64,000 bases of DNA from CAIVAT01 sp049317265. GTDB taxonomy: Bacteria; Bacteroidota; Bacteroidia; Bacteroidales; FEN-979. This document shows, in pieces, positions 53,514 through 60,824 of the stretch. Numbering within the stretch: the stretch's first letter is position 1; each line of letters opens with the position of its first letter. The stretch is from assembly GCA_049317265.1 (NCBI GenBank), contig JBMOIP010000001.1, positions 248,001 to 312,000 of the forward strand. Direction: 5' to 3'. Both the position numbers and the translations under genes were made by a program. The notes below the pieces were generated by a model. It worked only from the letters and a program-made list of their open reading frames with translations, did not search any database and had not been told where the DNA came from.

Positions 53514-53528
53514 ATGGTGCTTAATTCG

Positions 53529-53536
53529 TATTTTTG
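53529..53536 (+). promoter_or_regulatory. Possible -7 element of the ABCG-type gene
   Basis: TATTTTTG fits TAnnTTTG and lies between the terminator and the ATG at 53559. A -33 TTG at the proper distance is not seen, because it would fall in the terminator T-run. Confidence 0.4.
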
Positions 53537-53558
53537 AGATGGTATAATCCCCACATCC

Positions 53559-56500
53559 ATGTCCGAACCCATCCTGATGGCATTGGTGCAGCTCTTTGCC
53601 ATCATCGCTGCCTCCGTCAAAAAAGAAGTATCTGAGAATTCCAGGAAGATCCTGGAGTCTTATCTCAAACAGCATCTGAATGTCAGCGAACTTTCCGAGT
53701 ACCTCAAGCTCTTTGATGAACTCCATTTTTTTCATCAGCCGGAGGAGGAGAACCTCGCCATGGTGGATGTGAATGAACAGATTGCCAGCATCTGCGTTAA
53801 GGTGAACAAGGGACTTCACCAGCGGGACAAGATCCTGGTATTTGTCAAATTCATCGAATTTCTCGACGAAGGATTCACCGCCCAGCTGGCCGATCATCCG
53901 GAAGCAGGGAAGCTGGCCGACACCTATATCCGAACCATCGGGAGTTCCTTCAACCTCAGTGAGGCGGAGTTCAGTGAGACACTGAAATTTGTGACGGACT
54001 ACGAGAACCTTTCGGCAACGACGCAAAATCTGCTTGTTGTGACAGGAGAGGACGATAACCCCGGGAAAAGGTGCAAATTCCTTCCAAGGGAGCGGCTGAA
54101 TGGCAAGATACTGATCCTGCACATCCCTTCCATAAACACCTACCTTTGCAGGTATCTCGGAACCGACGAACTGCTGCTCAACGGCCATACCATATTTCCA
54201 TACCGGTCCTTTTTATTTGACAAGGGATATATTCTCAAGAGTCAGAAAATCAATCCTGTATACTATTCAGATATCGTTTCAAAATTTCTCTTCCCCGGGG
54301 AAAATGCACACATTGTCTATACTGCCCGGGAGATCGAATTCCACTTCAGGAACAGCAAAAACGGGATTCAGCCATTCAGTTTCCAGGCTGTTTCCGGCGA
54401 ACTGATCGGGGTGATGGGTGGGAGCGGAGTCGGTAAATCAACGCTGCTCAATGTCCTGAACGGTAACATTGGTCTCGACCGGGGCGAAATCCTCATCAAC
54501 GGACTCGATATCCGTAAGGAGGCTGAAAAATTGCGCGGCAGCATTGGATTTGTCCCGCAGGATGACCTGCTGATTGAAGAACTCACCGTTTTCCAGAATT
54601 TGTATTATAATGCAAGGCTCTGTTTCGACGGTTTTGACGAAGAGCAGATCAAAAAGGCATGTTCGAAAACCCTTGCCGACATTGACCTTAAAGCCAGCAG
54701 CGACCTTAAAGTCGGGGATCCGCTCAACAAATTCATCAGCGGAGGACAGCGGAAACGGCTGAACATCGCACTGGAACTGATCCGTGAACCGTCGATCCTG
54801 TTTGCCGATGAGCCAACCTCAGGGCTCTCCTCCATGGATTCCGAAATGGTGATGCTCCTCCTCAAAGAGCAAACGCTTAAAGGCAAGCTGGTGATTGTCA
54901 ATATTCACCAGCCGTCATCGGACATTTTCAAACTGTTCGACAAACTCCTGATCATGGACAAGGGGGGCTACCCGATCTACTTCGGAAATCCGATCGATGC
55001 ACTCACCTATTTCAAGACCATCAGCAATTTTGTGAACCCCGAGCAGAGCGAATGCCTCAGTTGCGGCTATGTGAATCCCGAACAGATCCTGCAGATCACC
55101 GAGGCGAAAACAGTGGATGAATACGGAAAAATGACCGGGCAGCGTAAGATCTCACCGGGTGACTGGTATGGCCATTTCCGGAAAAACATCCAGCCCGGAC
55201 TAAAAACCGTAGTTGAGAAATTTGAGCTTCCCTGCTGTTTTTTCGAAATTCCCGGCAAATTCAAACAATTCAGGATTTTCAGCCTGAGAAATTTACTGTG
55301 CAAGATCACCAACCGTCAATACATGCTGATCAATTTGCTGGAGGCGCCCTTCCTGGCCGTTCTGCTGGCCTACCTGACAAGATACCGGTTTGGCGATCAG
55401 TACATCTTCGGCGACAACCGGAACCTCGTACCGTACCTCTTCATGAGTGTGGTGGTCTCGCTGTTCCTGGGCATGATGGTGAGCGCGGAAGAGATCATCA
55501 AAGACCGGCGGATTCTTAAGCGGGAGGCTTTTCTTCACCTGAGCCGGTTCAGTTACCTTAATTCGAAGATTGTCCTCCTGTTTGTGCTATCTGCTATTCA
55601 ATCGTTGCTCTATGTCGTGGCTGGAAACCTGATCCTTGGGATTCATGGCATGACCCTCTCTTACTGGCTGATCCTGTTTGCCACCTCCTGCTTTGCCAAC
55701 ATTGTCGGGCTGAACATCTCTTCAGGGTTAAATTCGGTCGTGGCGATCTACATCCTGATCCCGTTCATCCTGGTTCCACAGTTGCTGCTGAGCGGTACGA
55801 TCGTTCCATTCGACTATCTGAATCCGGCCATTGCCTCACGGGAGTACGTCCCGATGGTGGGAAACATGATGACCTCGCGCTGGACATTTGAAGCGCTGGC
55901 TGTTGAACAGTTCAGGAACAATGAATATGAAAAGGTGTTTTACCCTTACGACAAGGAGATCTCTCATTACTCCTATGTCACCGCTTACGTGATCCCCGCG
56001 CTGAAGTCGGAACTCGACGAATGCGAACGAAACATCGTGAAAAGGAGCGATCCGGAAAAGACGGCTGCGCTCCTGGAGATCCTTAAAAATGAGATTCCCT
56101 CTTTGCAAAAGGGCGCGGGTTTTAAATCGTTTCCGTATCTGCCGGGATTGTCGGAGAAATTGTTGAATGATTCGATCGTTCAGAATACAAAGTCATACCT
56201 CGATTCCCTGAGCAGGTTCTACTCTTCCAGGCTGAGTGCGGTCACCGCCAGGCGGGATGCCACCTGGGAAACACTCAGGAATCGCCTGGGCGGGGATGGT
56301 GTTTACCGTTTCAAGCAGGACTACTACAATGAAAATCTTGCAGACCTGGTGTTGAATAAAGGCGCTGAAAACAAGATTGTTGCCGGAAACGGAAAGCTAT
56401 TTCAAAAGAAGGATCCTGTCTTTATGGAACCAGCATCTCATGACGGTCGTGCCCATTTTTATGCTCCCGTCAAAATTATTGGCAACTGGCAAATAGATAC

Positions 56501-56624
56501 TTTCTGGTTCAACTTCTTTGTCATCTGGCTGATGTCGTTTGTGCTCTACCTCACCCTGCTGCATGATACCCTGAGAAAAACCATTGATTTTTTCGGTGAA
56601 TTGAAGTTCGGAAAATCCAGGTGA
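53559..56624 (+). CDS. ABCG-type transporter with TerB-like N-terminal domain (1021 aa)
   Basis: The first about 130 residues are helical and TerB-like (ALVQLFAIIAASVKKEVSEN, DEGFTAQL). An FHA-like or beta segment follows at about 165-245. The ABC domain has Walker A GGSGVGKST (about 286-294), FVPQDDLLIEELTVFQNL, signature SGGQRKRLNIALEL, Walker B SILFADEPTSG, and VNIHQPSSDIF. The membrane half (about 590-760) resembles ABC-2 permeases, with a large outer loop before a last pair of helices near 985. It is a half-transporter, so it should dimerise. Similar large ABCG-type proteins occur in Bacteroidota with unknown substrate. Confidence 0.88.
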   Translation: MSEPILMALVQLFAIIAASVKKEVSENSRKILESYLKQHLNVSELSEYLKLFDELHFFHQPEEENLAMVDVNEQIASICVKVNKGLHQRDKILVFVKFIEFLDEGFTAQLADHPEAGKLADTYIRTIGSSFNLSEAEFSETLKFVTDYENLSATTQNLLVVTGEDDNPGKRCKFLPRERLNGKILILHIPSINTYLCRYLGTDELLLNGHTIFPYRSFLFDKGYILKSQKINPVYYSDIVSKFLFPGENAHIVYTAREIEFHFRNSKNGIQPFSFQAVSGELIGVMGGSGVGKSTLLNVLNGNIGLDRGEILINGLDIRKEAEKLRGSIGFVPQDDLLIEELTVFQNLYYNARLCFDGFDEEQIKKACSKTLADIDLKASSDLKVGDPLNKFISGGQRKRLNIALELIREPSILFADEPTSGLSSMDSEMVMLLLKEQTLKGKLVIVNIHQPSSDIFKLFDKLLIMDKGGYPIYFGNPIDALTYFKTISNFVNPEQSECLSCGYVNPEQILQITEAKTVDEYGKMTGQRKISPGDWYGHFRKNIQPGLKTVVEKFELPCCFFEIPGKFKQFRIFSLRNLLCKITNRQYMLINLLEAPFLAVLLAYLTRYRFGDQYIFGDNRNLVPYLFMSVVVSLFLGMMVSAEEIIKDRRILKREAFLHLSRFSYLNSKIVLLFVLSAIQSLLYVVAGNLILGIHGMTLSYWLILFATSCFANIVGLNISSGLNSVVAIYILIPFILVPQLLLSGTIVPFDYLNPAIASREYVPMVGNMMTSRWTFEALAVEQFRNNEYEKVFYPYDKEISHYSYVTAYVIPALKSELDECERNIVKRSDPEKTAALLEILKNEIPSLQKGAGFKSFPYLPGLSEKLLNDSIVQNTKSYLDSLSRFYSSRLSAVTARRDATWETLRNRLGGDGVYRFKQDYYNENLADLVLNKGAENKIVAGNGKLFQKKDPVFMEPASHDGRAHFYAPVKIIGNWQIDTFWFNFFVIWLMSFVLYLTLLHDTLRKTIDFFGELKFGKSR

Positions 56625-56647
56625 AAGTTTTAGAAGGATGCAATTTG

Positions 56648-56917
56648 TCAATGAAATGACAATGTTTCAGCAAGCTGAGATTTTCCCAAAGCAAGTAAAA
56701 ACTCAGGAGCGAAGTCAGCTTCATTATCCCAGGTTATAGTATTTAACCTGATTTTAAATGATTTGAAGTAATTGACAGATCTCAATGGTTCAAATATCTT
56801 ACGATGATCTGAGTAAATGGTACTCTTTAAATCAACCTGAAAATCATCATTGTTACTAAAGAACAGGTGTATTTTAAAATCCTCCAGATACTCGGCATTT
56901 ACTACATCCAATATCAT
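56648..56917 (-). CDS. DUF2442-like protein (89 aa)
   Basis: I start at ATG 56917 (MILDVVNAEYLEDF); a longer frame would run into the repeat element. The 89 residues match the DUF2442 pattern: YLEDFKIHLFFSNNDDFQVD, then FEPLR, FKSFKIRLNTITWDNEADFAPEFLLAL. Such proteins are often found beside DUF4160 genes and are sometimes discussed as toxin-antitoxin-like. No DUF4160 partner remains here; its place is taken by palindromic repeats, suggesting the pair was disrupted. Confidence 0.75.
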   Translation of the reverse strand: MILDVVNAEYLEDFKIHLFFSNNDDFQVDLKSTIYSDHRKIFEPLRSVNYFKSFKIRLNTITWDNEADFAPEFLLALGKSQLAETLSFH

Positions 56918-56972
56918 GACACTAATTATTACTATATTACCAGTTGGTTGCATTGCCAGATCAGACTGACTC

Positions 56973-57091
56973 GTGCCGTAGGCACACAATATGGGTAGAA
57001 AGTTAATTTCGTATAGCGATATCTCGTCCCGGACGGGACGAAATTCTTCATGTACACCCCTTAGCTACCCATCTCGGGTCCCTCCGGGACC
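56973..57091. repeat. Composite palindrome (REP-like) element
   Basis: Three perfect hairpins lie in order: GTGCC-GTA-GGCAC (56973-56985), CGTCCC-GGAC-GGGACG (57025-57040) and GGTCCC-TCC-GGGACC (57077-57091). The central one is flanked by an outer inverted pair ATGGGTAG (56991-56998) and CTACCCAT (57065-57072). The nested symmetry resembles REP/BIME units mobilised by RAYT transposases, though no such gene is nearby. From 57092 to 57248 I see nothing. Confidence 0.75.
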
Positions 57092-57248
57092 GGTTATCAC
57101 AAAAAAGATGTATGCAGATATTTTAATAGATTGTGGTCCATCAATTTCATGAAAATAATAATGCCTAAAAATATGCACAATTCTGGCATATAGTCAGTTT
57201 ATTGCAAAGTTAAGGAAAAAAGCAGAAATTTACTCCAACATCAGTTTT

Positions 57249-58148
57249 TTAAAGCCCGTTGCACCGGATGATCTCCAATTCGTTCAAGCTGAAAACCCCG
57301 GTTTTGAAAAGCTTCTGGTATTGTTCTGAAACTCCGTCGCCGAAAACCAGCACATCGTCGGTGTTGATGGTGACTTTGATCCCATGATCGAACAAGATCC
57401 GGATGGGATGGGTTTTGTACGAGCGGACCCTTTTTAATTTGATGTTGCTGGTGGGGCAAACATTCAGGGGGATATGGTGATCGGCAAGCCACCTCATAAC
57501 TTCGGGGGAATCAGCAGCGCCAATGCCGTGCTGCACGGCGTCCAGCTCCAGCGTCTCCACCGCCTCTTTCACCGAGTCGGCTGAACCAAACTCCCCTGCA
57601 TGTGCCTTGCATTTCATTCCCCGGCTCCTGGCAAAACGATATAACTCTTTGAAATTCATGATGGGCTGGGCAAATTCATCATCGTAAAGGTCGATCGACT
57701 TAAAATAGTTGAGATCAAGGAAGGGTTCAAAGGAGGCGAGCAGCAGTCTTACGGATTTATTCCGCGGAAAACCCAACTCCGGGAGAAATTCAATATCGGG
57801 GGCAACTTCCCGGTGATAGTGACTTAAAACCTTGACGATCTTTTCTGCCGGCACATGGAATATTGACCCGAACATCACATCGATGCTCATTTCAAGCCTT
57901 GTGATACCGTCAAATTTTGCCTGCAGGAAGGCGGCCTCCACGGCTTTCTCGAATGCGCCTGGCATCTGGAAAAAGGGTCGCAAGGAGGTACCGATCCACT
58001 GGTTCAAATCTCCGATTCCGGTGTTTTGTGCCCTGAAAGCGGGGATTTTGCTGCCAAGGTGTTTTTCAATAACCGACCGTTGCCCGCCCAGCAGGCAATG
58101 GTTGTGGAGGTCACTTTTTGGAAGTGAACGCAAACTCCTGAGATCCAT
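57249..58148 (-). CDS. Adenosine deaminase-family hydrolase
   Basis: The 299-residue protein has the metal motif LHNHCLLGG near the N-terminus, CKAHAGEFGSADSVKEAV, QHGIGAADSPEVM, and TINTDDVLVFGDGVSEQYQ, all typical of adenosine/adenine deaminases (Zn ligands His-x-His, His, Asp). It deaminates adenosine or a related nucleoside; shortness (family about 330-350) and the altered LHNHC make the substrate uncertain. I chose ATG 58148 (MDLRSL). A start at 58166 would overlap the upstream dipeptidase stop by 13 bases. It is the last gene of the pdxJ operon. Confidence 0.85.
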   Translation of the reverse strand: MDLRSLRSLPKSDLHNHCLLGGQRSVIEKHLGSKIPAFRAQNTGIGDLNQWIGTSLRPFFQMPGAFEKAVEAAFLQAKFDGITRLEMSIDVMFGSIFHVPAEKIVKVLSHYHREVAPDIEFLPELGFPRNKSVRLLLASFEPFLDLNYFKSIDLYDDEFAQPIMNFKELYRFARSRGMKCKAHAGEFGSADSVKEAVETLELDAVQHGIGAADSPEVMRWLADHHIPLNVCPTSNIKLKRVRSYKTHPIRILFDHGIKVTINTDDVLVFGDGVSEQYQKLFKTGVFSLNELEIIRCNGL

Positions 58149-58153
58149 TGATT

Positions 58154-59401
58154 CTATCCGTTGCACCGGCAGCTAAGCTTGTATTTTTGGGCTACTTTAT
58201 CCGTTTTTTTCATCACCCGCATGAGGTTTCCGCCCCATATTTTTTTAATCTCAGTTTTCGAATATCCCCTTTTCACAAGTTCAAGGGTGATGTTCCCCAT
58301 TTCACTTACATCGAAGCAGCCGTCAACGCCGCCGCCGCCATCAAAATCGGTCCCGATCCCCACATAGTCGATCCCCGCCACTTTAACGATATGGTCGATA
58401 TGGTCCACCACATCTGAAACGTTTGCCAGTTTTTCAGGATATAGGTCGTCGAGGGAATTCCATGCAGCCCGGGCTGCTTTCATCTCGGTTTCACTGAGGG
58501 TGTCGAAATTTCTGAATTTCTTTCGTATGGCAGCCCTTGCAGAATCCCTTGCCGGATTCGGATCAGGTGTTTTTACATAATCGCTGAGGATGCACATCTG
58601 GATCACCCCGCCATTTTTTGCAATAGCTTTAAGCAGATCGTCGGAGAGGTTCCTGGGGTTGTTGCACAACGCTTTGGCACAGGAGTGCGAAGCGATGACC
58701 GGGGCTTTTGTAAAGGACAATACATCCCTCAGCGCTTTATCTGAAATGTGTGAAACATCCACCATCATGCCTACATGGTTCATCTCCTGCACCACTTCAT
58801 AACCATACTGGCTCAGCCCGTTGTGTTCGGTGCTGTCGGTGGAGGAATCACAGATGTCGTTGTTTTTGGTGTGGCACAGGGTGATGTATCTCGATCCGCG
58901 GAGGTAGAAGGTGCTGATCAGCGACAGATCCCTCCCGATGGCATAACCATTTTCGATGCCGGTGAAAATTGCCCGTTTGTGCAGCTTTTTCAAACGGATT
59001 GCATCGCCGGGTGTTACGGCCAGTTCTGCCAGGTCGCTGTTTCTCGCTACAGCAGCGGCAATGGTATCAAACAACATGAGTGCCCGCAACCTTACCTTTT
59101 CGTTTCCTTCAGGCGTACGCGGCCCCTGGGAGACAAACACGGCAAAAAAGGATCCGTCCATCCCGCCAGTCTTCATCCTGGGGAAATCGATTTTTGAATG
59201 ATCTTTGCGGGCATCATGTTTAACAGAGAGATCAAATCCTGGCTGAGTCAACTGGAGAGGAGTATCTGTGTGGGAGTCAATGGTTAACACTTCCCGGTGG
59301 ATTTCGGCTGCCTTTTTTGCGAGATCATCAGGGTTATTGCCTGCTGAACCAGCCAGCGATGAAAAAAAACAAAAAACCAATGGTATTACAATTCGCTTCA
59401 T
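58154..59401 (-). CDS. M19 membrane dipeptidase (renal dipeptidase family)
   Basis: The 415-residue protein has a signal peptide (MKRIVIPLVFCFFSSLAGSA) and the M19 fold: VLTIDSHTDTPLQL (first zinc His-x-Asp), GIENGYAIG, MVDVSHISDKALRDVL, VIASHSCAKALCNN and VGIGTDFDGGGGVDGC. It cleaves dipeptides, including those with D-residues, in the periplasm using two zinc ions. It sits 6 bp after pdxJ. The link between a vitamin B6 gene and a dipeptidase is probably only operonic convenience. Confidence 0.93.
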   Translation of the reverse strand: MKRIVIPLVFCFFSSLAGSAGNNPDDLAKKAAEIHREVLTIDSHTDTPLQLTQPGFDLSVKHDARKDHSKIDFPRMKTGGMDGSFFAVFVSQGPRTPEGNEKVRLRALMLFDTIAAAVARNSDLAELAVTPGDAIRLKKLHKRAIFTGIENGYAIGRDLSLISTFYLRGSRYITLCHTKNNDICDSSTDSTEHNGLSQYGYEVVQEMNHVGMMVDVSHISDKALRDVLSFTKAPVIASHSCAKALCNNPRNLSDDLLKAIAKNGGVIQMCILSDYVKTPDPNPARDSARAAIRKKFRNFDTLSETEMKAARAAWNSLDDLYPEKLANVSDVVDHIDHIVKVAGIDYVGIGTDFDGGGGVDGCFDVSEMGNITLELVKRGYSKTEIKKIWGGNLMRVMKKTDKVAQKYKLSCRCNG

Positions 59402-59407
59402 CAGAAA

Positions 59408-60124
59408 TTATTTAGCCAGTTGCCTCAAATATAGTTGGATAGTATTCTCAAGCCCGTAGTACAGGGCATCGCAGATCAGGGCGTGTCCGATGGAGACTTC
59501 CAGCAACCCGGGTATGTTGTCCGAAAAATATCGAAGGTTCTCAAGGCTGAGGTCGTGGCCGGCGTTGATGCCGAGTCCCGATTCGAGCGCAGCATTGGCC
59601 GCGGCGATGTAAGGATGGATGGCTGCTTCACGCCCCGAGGGATAATACTTTGCATAAGCTTCCGTATAGAGTTCTATCCGGTCGGTGCCCGTTTGAGCTG
59701 CCTGTTTCACCATCATCGGATCCGGTTCAATAAAAATGGAGGTTCGGATACCCTGCTGGTGAAACCTGGCAATGACCTCTGTAAGAAATTGACAATGCTT
59801 TATGGTATCCCATCCGGCGTTCGATGTCAGCGCGCCGGGAGGGTCGGGAACCAGGGTTACCTGCGCCGGGCACACTTTCAATACAAGGTCAATGAATGCT
59901 TCGGAAGGATATCCTTCAATGTTAAACTCAGTGGTTACAATGGGTTGAATATCCAACACATCTTTGTAGCGGATGTGTCGTTCATCAGGTCTCGGGTGGA
60001 CCGTAATTCCCTGTGCGCCAAACCGTTCACAGTCAAGGGCGGTTTTCACGAGGTTGGGGAGATCGCCACCGCGTGCATTCCGCAAGGTGGCGATTTTATT
60101 GATATTAACGCTGAGTTTGGTCAT
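59408..60124 (-). CDS. pdxJ: Pyridoxine 5'-phosphate synthase PdxJ
   Basis: The start is ATG 60124 (MTKLSVNINKIATLRNAR); the frame runs upstream without support. The 238 residues follow PdxJ: GAQGITVHPRPDERHI, TEFNIEGYPSEAFI, VCPAQVTLVPDPPGALTSN, NAGHDLSLENL and EVSIGHALICDALYYGLE. PdxJ condenses 1-deoxyxylulose 5-phosphate with 3-amino-1-hydroxyacetone phosphate to give pyridoxine 5'-phosphate in the DXP-dependent vitamin B6 route. It is the first gene of the operon with the dipeptidase and the deaminase. Confidence 0.95.
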   Translation of the reverse strand: MTKLSVNINKIATLRNARGGDLPNLVKTALDCERFGAQGITVHPRPDERHIRYKDVLDIQPIVTTEFNIEGYPSEAFIDLVLKVCPAQVTLVPDPPGALTSNAGWDTIKHCQFLTEVIARFHQQGIRTSIFIEPDPMMVKQAAQTGTDRIELYTEAYAKYYPSGREAAIHPYIAAANAALESGLGINAGHDLSLENLRYFSDNIPGLLEVSIGHALICDALYYGLENTIQLYLRQLAK

Positions 60125-60141
60125 TGATGGATGGTTTGTTG

Positions 60142-60170
60142 CAAAGCTACGATAAAACTCAAAAAGCAAA
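60142..60170 (-). promoter_or_regulatory. pdxJ: Promoter of the pdxJ operon
   Basis: On the minus strand, TTTG (60167-60170), 17 bp and TAGCTTTG (60142-60149) fit the Bacteroidota consensus. The ATG of pdxJ follows at 60124, giving a very short leader of about 10 bases. Confidence 0.55.
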
Positions 60171-60205
60171 GGGAATTATAGTTTCCCAAATCTCCGGGTT
60201 TTTTA

Positions 60206-60213
60206 TACTTTTG
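60206..60213 (+). promoter_or_regulatory. dtd: Possible -7 element of dtd
   Basis: TACTTTTG fits TAnnTTTG and stands 46 bp before the TTG start of dtd, divergent from the pdxJ promoter. No well-spaced -33 element is seen. Confidence 0.4.
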
Positions 60214-60258
60214 GCATTGAATGTTCAGGTCTAACTGTTCACCTTCAATACTTCCTAT

Positions 60259-60714
60259 TTGAGAGTCGTTATTCAACGTGTTTCGCAGGCCTCCGTTATG
60301 GTTGCCGCTGATATCACCGGGCAGATCGCTGAGGGTTTGCTGATCCTCCTTGGAATTGAGGAGGCCGACAATGCAGAGGATATCGATTGGTTGTGTACCA
60401 AAATAGTCAATTTAAGAATATTCAATGACGGCGAAGGAGTGATGAACCATTCCATATTAAATACGGCGGGCGATATCCTCCTGGTAAGCCAGTTTACGCT
60501 GCACGCCGGCACGCGCAAAGGCAACAGACCCTCCTACATCCGTGCAGCCAGGCCGGAAACAGCCACTCCATTATATGAAGCTTCCATTCACCGGTTGGAG
60601 GAACTGCTCGGGAAAAAGGTACACACCGGAATTTTCGGAGCCATGATGCAGGTTTCCCTTGTAAATGATGGACCGGTTACGATCATCATCGATTCGAAAC
60701 AAAGAGAATTTTAA
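60259..60714 (+). CDS. dtd: D-aminoacyl-tRNA deacylase Dtd (TTG start)
   Basis: The 151-residue protein begins MRVVIQRVSQASV and matches Dtd throughout: LLILLGIEEADN, KIVNLRIFNDGEGVMNHSIL, LLVSQFTLHAGTRKGNRPSY and VHTGIFGAMMQVSLVNDGPV (the Gly-cisPro-type motif region reads MQVSLVNDGPVT). It removes D-amino acids mischarged on tRNA. The only start fitting the family's N-terminus is TTG at 60259. There is no in-frame ATG before the conserved first strand. Confidence 0.95.
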   Translation: MRVVIQRVSQASVMVAADITGQIAEGLLILLGIEEADNAEDIDWLCTKIVNLRIFNDGEGVMNHSILNTAGDILLVSQFTLHAGTRKGNRPSYIRAARPETATPLYEASIHRLEELLGKKVHTGIFGAMMQVSLVNDGPVTIIIDSKQREF

Positions 60715-60824
60715 GTAAAAATTAGGTTTATATATAAATTATTATCACCTTTGGAATTGTTAAACGCCAGGATAAGCCATGGAAAATGTAACAGGACTTC
60801 TTCTTTGTAAACTGCGTGCACCTC

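Noticed and set aside
52998..54188. 396-residue minus-strand frame
   Set aside because: It overlaps the lipoprotein gene, a strong terminator and the front of the ABCG gene, and its composition is that of an antisense shadow.
58775..59197. 140-residue plus-strand frame
   Set aside because: It is antisense to the M19 dipeptidase.
59435..60127. 230-residue plus-strand frame
   Set aside because: It is antisense to pdxJ, which is certain by family motifs.
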